This document shows, piece by piece, positions 26,407 to 33,989 of a DNA stretch of 64,000 bases; positions within the stretch are counted from its first letter, which is position 1, and every line of letters begins with the position of its first letter. The position numbers and the translations under genes were made by a program. The notes beneath the pieces are model-generated. The model did not search any database and was not told the origin of the DNA. It saw only the letters and a program-made list of their open reading frames with translations. Source of the DNA: DASXYG01 sp036502625 (GTDB lineage Bacteria > Actinomycetota > Actinomycetes > Streptosporangiales > Streptosporangiaceae); the NCBI GenBank assembly GCA_036502625.1, contig DASXYG010000080.1, positions 75,479 through 139,478 on the forward strand, written 5' to 3'.

Positions 26407-27130
26407 CGGGCTCCCTCCCGAGGAAGCTGCGCACGACGGCCGGGTCGGCCATGACCTCGGCCGCCTCGCCCGTCCGTACGACCAGGCCGTGGTCGAGGAC
26501 GGTCAGCGTGGAACAGATCCGCTGGACGAACGCCACGTCGTGCTCGACCAGCACCACGGCCGTTCCGGTGCGCGCGGTGTGGAAGGCGCTCAGCCGTTCG
26601 GCGAAGTCCGCGCGCTCGTGCGGGCTCAGGCCCGCGGCGGGCTCGTCGAGCAGCAGCAGGTCGGGTTCGGCCAGCAGCGCGCGGACGATCTCCGCGACCT
26701 TGCGCACCCCGTACGGGACGGTGGGCGGGTACGCGTCGGCGTAGCCGGCGACGCCCCACTCCGCCAGCAGGTCCCGTGCCCGCTTCCGGCGCGCGGACTC
26801 CTTCCGTACGTTCCGGGGTCCGAGCATCGCGTTCTCCTCCAGCGTCAGCGACGCCGCGAGCTGGAGGTTCTGGAACGTGCGCGCGATGCCGCGGCGGCGC
26901 CCGCTGCCGACCGGCGCGGCCGTGATGGTCGCGCCGCGGTACGCGATGCGCCCCGTGGACGGCGTGTAGTGCCCGGCCACGCAGTTGAGCAGCGACGACT
27001 TGCCCGAGCCGTTCGGGCCCACCACGCCGTGCGCGGCGCCGCGCGCCAGCCGCAATGACACGCCGTCGAGCGCGGCGACGGCGCCGAACCGTTTCGTGAC
27101 GTCCTCGACGACCAGCAGCGGATCACTCAT
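26396..27130 (-). CDS. branched-chain-type ABC importer ATPase (LivG-like)
   Basis: 244 residues from the ATG at 27130 (MSDPLLVVEDVTKRFGAVAALDGV). Walker A GPNGSGKSS, LivG-type insert FQNLQLAASLTLEENAMLG, Walker B DLLLLDEPAAGLSP and H-loop VEHDV. The signature helix reads VPYGVRKVAEIVRAL, a degenerate LSGGQ that LivG proteins often show as SYGxxR. Overlaps the permease gene upstream and LivF downstream. Confidence 0.92.
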
Positions 27131-28109
27131 CGGCCGCCTCCTTCCGGGCCGGGCGCAGCCGTGCGCCCAGCAGTTCCAGCGACGGGTACAGGCCGATGCG
27201 CGCCAGGGCCACGACCGCGGCGAGCACCACGCCGAACGTGAGGATGCTGCCGCCGCCGGGGATGTCGGACAGCAATTGCGGCACGGCGCCGGCCAGCAGC
27301 CCGCCGATCCACGCACCGGGGACGCTGCGCGCGCCGCCGACCATGCTGCCGACGAAGATGAACAGCGAGACCTGGAAGGTGAACTCGTCCGGGCTCAGGT
27401 AGCCGACGATGTGCCCGTACAGCACGCCGGACAGCCCGCCGAGCGCCCCGCAGGCGCCCCAGGCCAGCATGGCCACGGCCCAGGCCCGCACACCGAAGCC
27501 GCGCGCCGCCGGACCGGCCTCGGCGTGGGTGAGCAGCAGCCGGCCGGCCCGGCCGCGCAGCGCGACCAGCACGAGCAGCGCGCACACCACGAAGATGCCG
27601 GTCACGACGTACGTGTCGGCGAGCCCGCCGAGTCCGGCCGGGATGCCGCCGGACGTCGGGACGTACATGCCGTCCGAGCCGCCGGTCCACGCCTCGGCGT
27701 AGCGGATGACGTCCGGCGCCGCCCACGCGAGGCCCAGCGTGGCCAGCGCGAGCTGGTGGCCGTGCACCCGGGCGGCGGGGATGGACAGCAGCGCCCCGAT
27801 GACGGCGCCGGCGGCGATGCCGATCAGCCCGGCGAGCCACAGCGGCAGGCCGTGCGCCAGCGCGATCGCGCTCGCGTACGCGCCCACGGCCAGGAAGGCG
27901 CCGCCGGCCAGGTTGGCCTCGCCGAGGTAGCCGACGATGAGGTTGTTGCCGAGCACCGAGAGCGCGAACGCGGTGCCGAGGGCGAACGCGTAGCCGATGT
28001 ACGGGCCGCCGCCGAGCTCGGCCGCGAGCGGCGCGAGCGCCAGGGCGGCCAGCAGCACGGCGGTGCGCGAGGTGAACAGCCGGCGCCGCGCCGCCGCGGT
28101 CGCGCTCAT
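27123..28109 (-). CDS. branched-chain-type ABC importer permease (LivM-like)
   Basis: 328 residues from the ATG at 28109, which overlaps the LivH stop. About ten hydrophobic segments and the LivM blocks NNLIVGYLGEANLAGGAFLAVGAYASA, GHQLALATLGLAWAAPDVIR, and the coupling-loop region GGLSGVLYGHIVGYLSPDEFTFQVSLFIFVGSMVGGARSVPGAWIGG. Forms the channel with LivH. No sign of truncation. Confidence 0.92.
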   Translation of the reverse strand: MSATAAARRRLFTSRTAVLLAALALAPLAAELGGGPYIGYAFALGTAFALSVLGNNLIVGYLGEANLAGGAFLAVGAYASAIALAHGLPLWLAGLIGIAAGAVIGALLSIPAARVHGHQLALATLGLAWAAPDVIRYAEAWTGGSDGMYVPTSGGIPAGLGGLADTYVVTGIFVVCALLVLVALRGRAGRLLLTHAEAGPAARGFGVRAWAVAMLAWGACGALGGLSGVLYGHIVGYLSPDEFTFQVSLFIFVGSMVGGARSVPGAWIGGLLAGAVPQLLSDIPGGGSILTFGVVLAAVVALARIGLYPSLELLGARLRPARKEAADE

Positions 28110-28987
28110 ACCCGCACCACCGGGCGGCGCCCGAGCAGGCCGGTCGGCCGGATCGCCAGCACGACGAGCATGAACGCCGCGACGGCGATCAGCACGAGCT
28201 TGGACGACGCGAACACGGACACGGCGTTCTGGAGGACGCCCACGAGGACGCCGCAGACGAGCGCGCCCACGACGCTCTCGAACCCGCCGGCGACCACGAC
28301 GGCGAAGCCGTAGACGACCAGCACCTCCATGCTGGTGGGCTGAAGTGAGTAGATCGGCGCGACGAACAGCCCGGCGACACCGGCGAGCGCGCCCGCCAGC
28401 ACCCACGCCAGCGTGCGCAGCCGCGTCACCGGCACCCCGAGCAGCCGCGTGGCCTCGGCGTTCTCGTTCAGCGCCCGCATCGACGTGCCCGTACGCGTGC
28501 GGTCGAAGAACAGGTACAGCGCGAGGAACACCACGACGCAGACGGCGACGACGACCACGTCGCTGACGCGGATGCTCACCCCGCCGATCCGGGTGAGGCC
28601 GCCCTCGGCGACCGCAGGGAACGTCCGCACGCTCTGCCCGACGACCACGCCCTCCAGGCCCTGGAGGATCAGCCCGGCGGAGATCGTCAGCACGATCAGG
28701 TCGAGTACCGGTCTGCGCCGGAACAGCCGGCTGCCGATCACGGTGCCGAGCAGCGCGGACAGCGCGGCCGAGGCCGCGATGGCCACCACGGCGGCGACCG
28801 CGTACGGGGCGCCGAGCCGCAGCGCGCCGTACGCGCAGAACAACCCGACCGCCGCCACGTCGCCGTGCGCGAAGTTGATCACGCCGGTGGTCCGGTAGAT
28901 CACCACGAGCCCCGCCCCGGTGATCGCGTAGATCGCCCCCATGACGATTCCGGTGATCAGTACCTGTGCGGCCAGCATCAGCCCCAC
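28106..28987 (-). CDS. branched-chain-type ABC importer permease (LivH-like)
   Basis: 293 residues. Opening QVLITGIVMGAIYAITGAGLVVIYRTTGVINFAHGD is the LivH hallmark; about eight TM segments follow, with the coupling loop FVAPIYSLQPTSMEVLVVYGFAVVVAGGFESVVGALVCG. The start is either the GTG at 28987 or the ATG at 28978; the latter gives MLAAQVLITG. It begins 10 bp after the binding-protein stop. Confidence 0.9.
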   Translation of the reverse strand: MGLMLAAQVLITGIVMGAIYAITGAGLVVIYRTTGVINFAHGDVAAVGLFCAYGALRLGAPYAVAAVVAIAASAALSALLGTVIGSRLFRRRPVLDLIVLTISAGLILQGLEGVVVGQSVRTFPAVAEGGLTRIGGVSIRVSDVVVVAVCVVVFLALYLFFDRTRTGTSMRALNENAEATRLLGVPVTRLRTLAWVLAGALAGVAGLFVAPIYSLQPTSMEVLVVYGFAVVVAGGFESVVGALVCGVLVGVLQNAVSVFASSKLVLIAVAAFMLVVLAIRPTGLLGRRPVVRV

Positions 28988-28997
28988 CGCCTTCCGA

Positions 28998-30182
28998 CTA
29001 CGGTTTCGTGAGCGGCACCGGCGGCAGCACGGTGGGCTTCGTCCACGGTTTGAAGGTCGAGCCGACGAGCTTGTAGACGCGCTCCTCGGAGTTGCCCAGG
29101 TGGGAGCCGTGGCTCCAGGACAGGCCGTGCACGTAGGGGTTGTCGACGCGCAGGGAGTCCGCGGCGGCGCGGATGTTGTCCTTGGTCGGCGGCCGGCCGT
29201 TCGCCGTCGCCTTCTTCACGACCTGCGCGCACACGGTGGCCAGGCTCCAGCCCTGGAGCACGTTGGAGTCGAACGCGTCGCTGGGGAAGTACCTCCTGGT
29301 CGCCGTGCGGGCCAGCGCGGCCGGCGGGTCGGTGGTCGCGACGATCCAGTTCTCCCAGTACGACCGGCCGGAGATCAGCCCGTTCGTCAGCGCGACGGTG
29401 CTGGAGTCGGCCGCGAAGAACGGGCCGCCGATGACCGGGTCGAACCCGATCTGGTGGGCGTTCTTCACCAGCAGCGACAGGGGTACGGCGACCGCCCACA
29501 CGATCGTGAAGTCCGGCTTGGCCGCCTGGAGCTTCGACGCCTCGGCGGTCAGGTCGGTGGAGGTCCGCGAGATCGGCAGGGCGGCCACGAGCTTCTTGCC
29601 GAGCCTGTTCACCTCGTACTTCACGCCGTCGACGGCCGGGCCGCCCACGTCGTCGTCCTCGTAGGCGACCGCGATCCGCTGGGCGTGCAGCTTCTGCACG
29701 GCGAACCGGACCAGGTTGGCGGTCTCCCGTTCGTACGGCGGCACCACGCCGAACTGGGTGGACGACGTCGGGGTGAACAGCGCGGTCGCGCCGGTGGCCG
29801 GCGCGATGTTGGGCACCTTCTGCACCCCGAGGTACGGCTTGACCGCCAGGTTCTCCGGCGAGCCCACGGCCGAGCACATCATCTGCGCCTGGTCGCGCAG
29901 CACGAGCTGCCGCACCGCCGCGGGGGACTTCGACGGGTCGTACTGGTCGTCGGCGCGGCTGACCTCGATCCGCCTGCCGTTGATGCCGCCGTTCCTGGCG
30001 TTGAGCATCCGGAAGTACGCCTCGGCGCCGTCGTTGATGCTGCGCTGCGCGGCGAAGGCACCGGACGCGGGGCCCGATATGCCGATGTTGATCGTGTTGC
30101 CGGACGCGCGGCTGCCGCATCCGGCGAGGGTCAGGATTCCGATCGTGGCGAGTACGGCACAGCACCGTGCGGGGATTTTCAC
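28998..30182 (-). CDS. ABC importer substrate-binding lipoprotein, type-1 periplasmic binding protein (LivK-like)
   Basis: 394 residues. A lipoprotein signal (MKIPARCCAVLATIGILTLAGC) has Cys22 as the lipidation site. The mature protein is a Leu/Ile/Val-binding-type fold (INIGISGPASGAFAAQRSINDGAEAYFRMLNARNGGINGRRIEVSRADDQYDPSK). It captures the substrate outside the membrane for the LivH/M/G/F importer. Neighbouring CoA-transferase, acyl-CoA dehydrogenase and AtuA genes suggest a branched or terpenoid carboxylate rather than an amino acid; that is inference. Confidence 0.92.
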   Translation of the reverse strand: MKIPARCCAVLATIGILTLAGCGSRASGNTINIGISGPASGAFAAQRSINDGAEAYFRMLNARNGGINGRRIEVSRADDQYDPSKSPAAVRQLVLRDQAQMMCSAVGSPENLAVKPYLGVQKVPNIAPATGATALFTPTSSTQFGVVPPYERETANLVRFAVQKLHAQRIAVAYEDDDVGGPAVDGVKYEVNRLGKKLVAALPISRTSTDLTAEASKLQAAKPDFTIVWAVAVPLSLLVKNAHQIGFDPVIGGPFFAADSSTVALTNGLISGRSYWENWIVATTDPPAALARTATRRYFPSDAFDSNVLQGWSLATVCAQVVKKATANGRPPTKDNIRAAADSLRVDNPYVHGLSWSHGSHLGNSEERVYKLVGSTFKPWTKPTVLPPVPLTKP

Positions 30183-30210
30183 GGTGGTTCCTTTGGGGGA
30201 GGGGATCGGG

Positions 30211-30954
30211 TCAGTCGTCGTCGAGTGGGAGGTCGTCGGGGAGCTGCCAGTCCGCCACCTGTTCGGTGTAGGCGTGCACGTGCTTGAGCATGCGGCGCAT
30301 CGCCGCGTCGGGATCGCCGCCGCGTATCGCGTCGAGGATGCGCTCGTGTGCGTGCAGGACCTGGGGTCTGACCTCGGCGCTCTTGCGCGACGACTGGGTG
30401 ATGCCGAGCTCGATCCCGCGGCCGATGGCCGACATGAACGCGCTCAGCAGCTCGTTGTGGCTCGCCTCCGCGATGGCGAGGTGCCAGGCGGCGTTGGCCT
30501 CGGTGAAGTCGGCCTGGCGGATCCGCTTGACCGACATCCGGTCGTGCAGCCGGCCCAGGGTCTCCAGGTCGGCGTCGGTGCGCGCCCGGGCGGCCAGCCG
30601 CGCGCACATCGGCTCGATCGCCTCGCGGGTCTCGAGCAGCGAGGCGAAGCTCATTTTCCGGCCGCGGATGAACACGTCCAGGGACCGGACGACGTCGTCG
30701 ACGTGCGGTAGCTGCACGACGCTGCCGCCCTTGGCGCCCGGCCGCGACGTGATGAGCCCCGCCGCCTGGAGGAGCCGAAGGGCCTCGCGCACGGTGCTGC
30801 GGCCCAGGCCGGTCTGCTCGGCCAGCTCGCGTTCCGTGGGCATCACCGTCCCCTCGCTGAGCTGCCCGTCGAGGATCGCGGTGCGAATCCGCTCGGCCAG
30901 CAGGCTGGACGCGGTCTGGTTCACGACCGGCCCGAAGACCCGGTCTGCGTTCAT
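30211..30954 (-). CDS. GntR-family regulator, FCD/FadR subfamily
   Basis: 247 residues from the ATG at 30954; a longer frame to 31008 is not needed and runs into the operator. Winged helix LLAERIRTAILDGQLSEGTVMPTERELAEQTGLGRSTVREALRLLQAAGLITSRPGAKGG, then an FCD domain with NAAWHLAIAEASHNELL and late His residues (LHAHERI). It lies 28 bp upstream of the binding protein on the same strand and is divergent from the CaiB operon, so it likely controls both halves of the catabolic locus and itself. Confidence 0.92.
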   Translation of the reverse strand: MNADRVFGPVVNQTASSLLAERIRTAILDGQLSEGTVMPTERELAEQTGLGRSTVREALRLLQAAGLITSRPGAKGGSVVQLPHVDDVVRSLDVFIRGRKMSFASLLETREAIEPMCARLAARARTDADLETLGRLHDRMSVKRIRQADFTEANAAWHLAIAEASHNELLSAFMSAIGRGIELGITQSSRKSAEVRPQVLHAHERILDAIRGGDPDAAMRRMLKHVHAYTEQVADWQLPDDLPLDDD

Positions 30955-31014
30955 CGGTGCTCCTGAGGTGTCGGGGCCACTCCAGCCCAGCCCCATTATG
31001 TCTGTCAAGACCTA

Positions 31015-31026
31015 TTGTCAGACCAA
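31015..31026. promoter_or_regulatory. GntR operator candidate
   Basis: TTGTCAGACCAA is an imperfect dyad that fits the T-GTC-GAC-A type consensus of FCD GntR proteins, set between the GntR gene and the divergent CaiB gene. Nearby repeats of GTCAAGACC (31004-31012) and AAAGACC may be further half-sites. Confidence 0.4.
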
Positions 31027-31078
31027 AAGACCAGATCTACCCTCAAGGTCATCCCCGCGTCGACTGGAGACCTCCGCG

Positions 31079-32266
31079 ATGACACGAGCGCTCGACGGGC
31101 TGCTGGTCCTGGACCTCGGGCAGATCTACAACGGGCCCTACTGCGGCATGCTGCTCGCCCACCTCGGCGCCGAGGTGATCAAGGTCGAGTCCCCGGCCGG
31201 CGACCCGACGCGATGGCGGGCCGCGGGCGAGGAGTCCTATCCGTTCCTGATGCTCAACGGCAACAAGCACGGCCTGCGGCTGAACCTCAAGGACGAGGCC
31301 GGGCGCGCGCTGTTCCTGCGGCTCGCCGAGCGTGCCGACGTCGTCGTCGAGAACTTCGGGCCCGGCGTGATCGAGCGCCTCGGCCTCGGGCACGCCGCGC
31401 TGTCCGAGGTCAACCCGCGGATCATCCTCGCGTCCGGCAAGGGCTTCGGCAACGACGGGCCGTACCGCGACTATCCGGCGATGGACATCACGATCCAGGC
31501 GATGACCGGCGTCATGGAGATCAACGGCTTCCCTGACAGCCCGCCGGTGAAGGCCGGCATCGCCCCCGCCGACTTCGCCGGCGGCACCCACCTGCTCGCG
31601 GCCATCCTCGCCGCGCTGTACCAGCGGGAGCGGACCGGCCAGGGCCAGCATGTCGAGGTGTCCATGCAGGACGCGCTGCTGCCCACGCTGACCTCGAACC
31701 TCGGCGGCTACTACTCCTCCGGCGGCACGCTCCCGGAGCGTACGGGCAACCGGCACGGCGGGCTCTCGGTCTGCCCGTACAACGTCTATCCGACCGCCGA
31801 CGGCTGGGTGTCCGTCCTGTGCGTGACCGACCGCCATTGGGAGCGGTTCTGTGCCGTGATGGACCGCCCCGACCTGTGGGAGCGCACCGAGCTGCGCACG
31901 ACCGTGGGCCGCAGCGCGCACATGGACGAGGTGGACGGGATCGTCGGCGAATGGACCGCCCGGCTCCCGAAGGCCGAGGCGTTCCGGCTGCTGCGCGAGG
32001 CGGGCATCCCGGCGGCGCCGCTGCTGCGCCTGGCCGAGGTGGCCCACGACCCGCACATCCGCCACCGCGGCATGCTGCGCGACGTGGAGCACCCGACCAT
32101 GGGCACGGTCACCACGTTCGGCACGCCGCTGCGGATGTCGCGGTCCGAACCCGTCGCGTCCACCGCCGCGCCGCTGCACGGCCAGCACTCCCGCGACGTG
32201 CTGCGCCGCCACCTCGACCTGACCGACGCCGAACTGGACCGGCTGGCCGCCGACCAGGTGATCTAG
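31079..32266 (+). CDS. CaiB/BaiF-family (class III) CoA-transferase
   Basis: 395 residues from the ATG at 31079 with GGAG about 10 nt upstream. Family blocks: LVLDLGQIYNGPYCGMLLAHLGAEVIKVESPAGDPTR, FLMLNGNKHGLRLNLKDEAGRALFLRLAERADVVVENFGPGVIERLG, and the Asp expected as the acyl carrier in YPAMDITIQAMTGVM. These enzymes move CoA between acids, activating a substrate without ATP. First gene of the rightward operon, followed by two hot-dog proteins and an enoyl-CoA hydratase; it would activate the acid imported by the Liv system. Confidence 0.93.
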   Translation: MTRALDGLLVLDLGQIYNGPYCGMLLAHLGAEVIKVESPAGDPTRWRAAGEESYPFLMLNGNKHGLRLNLKDEAGRALFLRLAERADVVVENFGPGVIERLGLGHAALSEVNPRIILASGKGFGNDGPYRDYPAMDITIQAMTGVMEINGFPDSPPVKAGIAPADFAGGTHLLAAILAALYQRERTGQGQHVEVSMQDALLPTLTSNLGGYYSSGGTLPERTGNRHGGLSVCPYNVYPTADGWVSVLCVTDRHWERFCAVMDRPDLWERTELRTTVGRSAHMDEVDGIVGEWTARLPKAEAFRLLREAGIPAAPLLRLAEVAHDPHIRHRGMLRDVEHPTMGTVTTFGTPLRMSRSEPVASTAAPLHGQHSRDVLRRHLDLTDAELDRLAADQVI

Positions 32267-32273
32267 GAGAACG

Positions 32274-32774
32274 ATGAGCGTAGACGAGAGGCTGCTCGCC
32301 GACATCCGGGCGAACATCGGGGTCACGCAGCGCACCGACCTCGGGGAGATCACCGCGCTGCACATCCGCCGGTACGCCCTGGCCGTCGGCGAGGAGAACC
32401 CGCTGCACACCGACGCCGAGCACGCCAGGTCGCTCGGCTACCCGGACGTCGTCGCGCCGCCGAACATGCTGCCGTCGGTCATCGAGTGGGGCGTCGGGCA
32501 TCCCGAAGCCGAGCTGAACACTGACGGGACGACCGGCGAGCACCTGTACGGGGTGGACACGTCGAGCGTCCGCACGATGGGCGGCGGCGAGACCATGACG
32601 TTCCACCGGCTCGTCGTCGCCGGCTCGCGGGTGACCCAGACGACCACGCTGACCGACGCGACCCTGCGCGAGGCGCGGACCGGCCCGATGATCATCGTCG
32701 GCTACCGGAACCAGTACCACGACGAGCACGGCACGGAGCTGATGACCTGTGACCGCACGATGCTGCTGCGCTGA
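32274..32774 (+). CDS. MaoC-like N-terminal dehydratase (FAS1-type hot-dog) protein
   Basis: 166 residues. The hot-dog fold is seen in ITALHIRRYALAVGEENPLHTDAEHARSLGYPDVVAPPNMLPSV and MTFHRLVVAGSRVTQTTTL. The early part matches the N-terminal MaoC domain that pairs with a separate catalytic MaoC subunit, as in mesaconyl-CoA or steroid-type heterodimeric hydratases. The next gene, 10 bp away, encodes such a partner. Confidence 0.88.
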   Translation: MSVDERLLADIRANIGVTQRTDLGEITALHIRRYALAVGEENPLHTDAEHARSLGYPDVVAPPNMLPSVIEWGVGHPEAELNTDGTTGEHLYGVDTSSVRTMGGGETMTFHRLVVAGSRVTQTTTLTDATLREARTGPMIIVGYRNQYHDEHGTELMTCDRTMLLR

Positions 32775-32783
32775 GGAGATGCG

Positions 32784-33215
32784 ATGAGCGACCGATACGC
32801 GGCGATCAGCGTCGGCGACGAGCTGCCGGAACAGGTGCACCGGCCCAGCCACGTGCAACTGTTCCGCTACAGCGCGGCAACCTGGAACAGCCACCGCATC
32901 CACTACGACACCGCGTACGCGCGGGTCGAGGGCTATCCCGACGTGCTCGTCCACTCCCACCTGCACGGCGCGTTCCTCACCCGCCTGTGCACCGACTGGA
33001 TGGGCCCGACCGGCCGGCTGGTCAGCCTTTCGCTCCAGGTCAAGCGGTTCGCGACGCCGGAGCACACGCTGACCTGCCGCGGCCGGGTCGTCGGCAAACA
33101 GATCGCGGACGGAGAGGGACGGATCACCGTGGACATCGAGGAAGTACGCGACGACGGCACGGTCTGCGCCCCGGGCCAGGCCGTCATCGGGTTCCCGCTC
33201 GAGGCGACCGCATGA
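32784..33215 (+). CDS. MaoC-like dehydratase partner subunit
   Basis: 143 residues, single hot-dog domain. The catalytic hydratase-2-like stretch N-S-H-R-I-H-Y-D (TWNSHRIHYDTAYA) and VEGYPDVLVHSHLHGAFLTRL are visible, equivalent to the D-x4-H hydratase site with Asn at the acid position. Together with the preceding subunit it should add water to an enoyl-CoA. Its TGA overlaps the enoyl-CoA hydratase ATG. Confidence 0.88.
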   Translation: MSDRYAAISVGDELPEQVHRPSHVQLFRYSAATWNSHRIHYDTAYARVEGYPDVLVHSHLHGAFLTRLCTDWMGPTGRLVSLSLQVKRFATPEHTLTCRGRVVGKQIADGEGRITVDIEEVRDDGTVCAPGQAVIGFPLEATA

Positions 33216-33982
33216 CCGGCGGGCAGGTGCGCTACGAGGTCCGCGGCCACGTGGCGGAGGTCGTCATCGACGACCCGGCCAAGCGCAACGCGCTGTCCGC
33301 GCCGGTCGTCGCGGGGCTGCACGCGGCCCTGGACCGCGCCGCCGCCGACGCGGCCGTCCGCGTCGTCACGCTCACCGCGGTCGGCCACGTCTTCTGCGCG
33401 GGCGCCGACCTGAAGGACGAGCCGCGGAACGCCGGCGACTCCGACGTGCGCGCGCTGCGCGCCACGAAGCTGTTCGGCGCGCTGCTCGACTGCCCCAAAC
33501 CGCTCGTGGCCAGGGTCAACGGCCACGCGCGCGCCGCCGGCGTCGGCCTGGTCGGCGCCTGCGACATCGCGATCGCCACGGAGGAGGCGACCTTCGCGAT
33601 CAACGAGGTACGGGTGGGCCTGCTGCCCGCCACGGTCGCCGTGCCCCTGGCCACCCGGATGGCCCCGTCGGCGATGCGCCGCTACGCCCTGACCGGCGAG
33701 ACGTTCACCGCCGCCGACGCCGTACGCGCCGGCCTGCTCGACGACGCCGTGGCCGCGGCCGGCCTCGACGCGGCGGTGGCGGCGGTCACCGATCACTTCG
33801 GCGCGTGCGAACCCGACGTCCTCCAGCGCGTCAAGCCGTTCTTCGCCGCCGTGGCCCGGACGACCCGCGAACAGGCCGCCGACCTGGCCCTGGCCGAGTC
33901 GCAGCGCGCCTTCGCGTCGCCGACCGCCGCCGAAGGCCGCCGCGCCTTCCGCGAGCGCCGCCCGCCGGCGTGGAGCACGTGA
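33212..33982 (+). CDS. enoyl-CoA hydratase/isomerase (crotonase family)
   Basis: 256 residues from an ATG overlapping the MaoC stop. Crotonase blocks: DDPAKRNALSAPVVAGLHAAL, the oxyanion loop FCAGADLKDE, KPLVARVNGHARAAGVGLVGACDIAIATEEATFAINEVRVGLLPA. The usual catalytic Glu pair is only partly kept: Ala-Ala-Gly replaces the first Glu-bearing turn (HARAAGVG) while Glu is retained in INEVRVG. It could act as a hydratase, isomerase or retro-aldol enzyme. Convergent with the lanthipeptide ABC gene 7 bp away. Confidence 0.9.
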   Translation: MTGGQVRYEVRGHVAEVVIDDPAKRNALSAPVVAGLHAALDRAAADAAVRVVTLTAVGHVFCAGADLKDEPRNAGDSDVRALRATKLFGALLDCPKPLVARVNGHARAAGVGLVGACDIAIATEEATFAINEVRVGLLPATVAVPLATRMAPSAMRRYALTGETFTAADAVRAGLLDDAVAAAGLDAAVAAVTDHFGACEPDVLQRVKPFFAAVARTTREQAADLALAESQRAFASPTAAEGRRAFRERRPPAWST

Positions 33983-33989
33983 CCTGCGG

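Noticed and set aside
28998..30182. Dedicated leucine/isoleucine/valine importer
   Set aside because: Family fits, but the operon partners are acid-CoA catabolic genes, so amino-acid specificity is not claimed.
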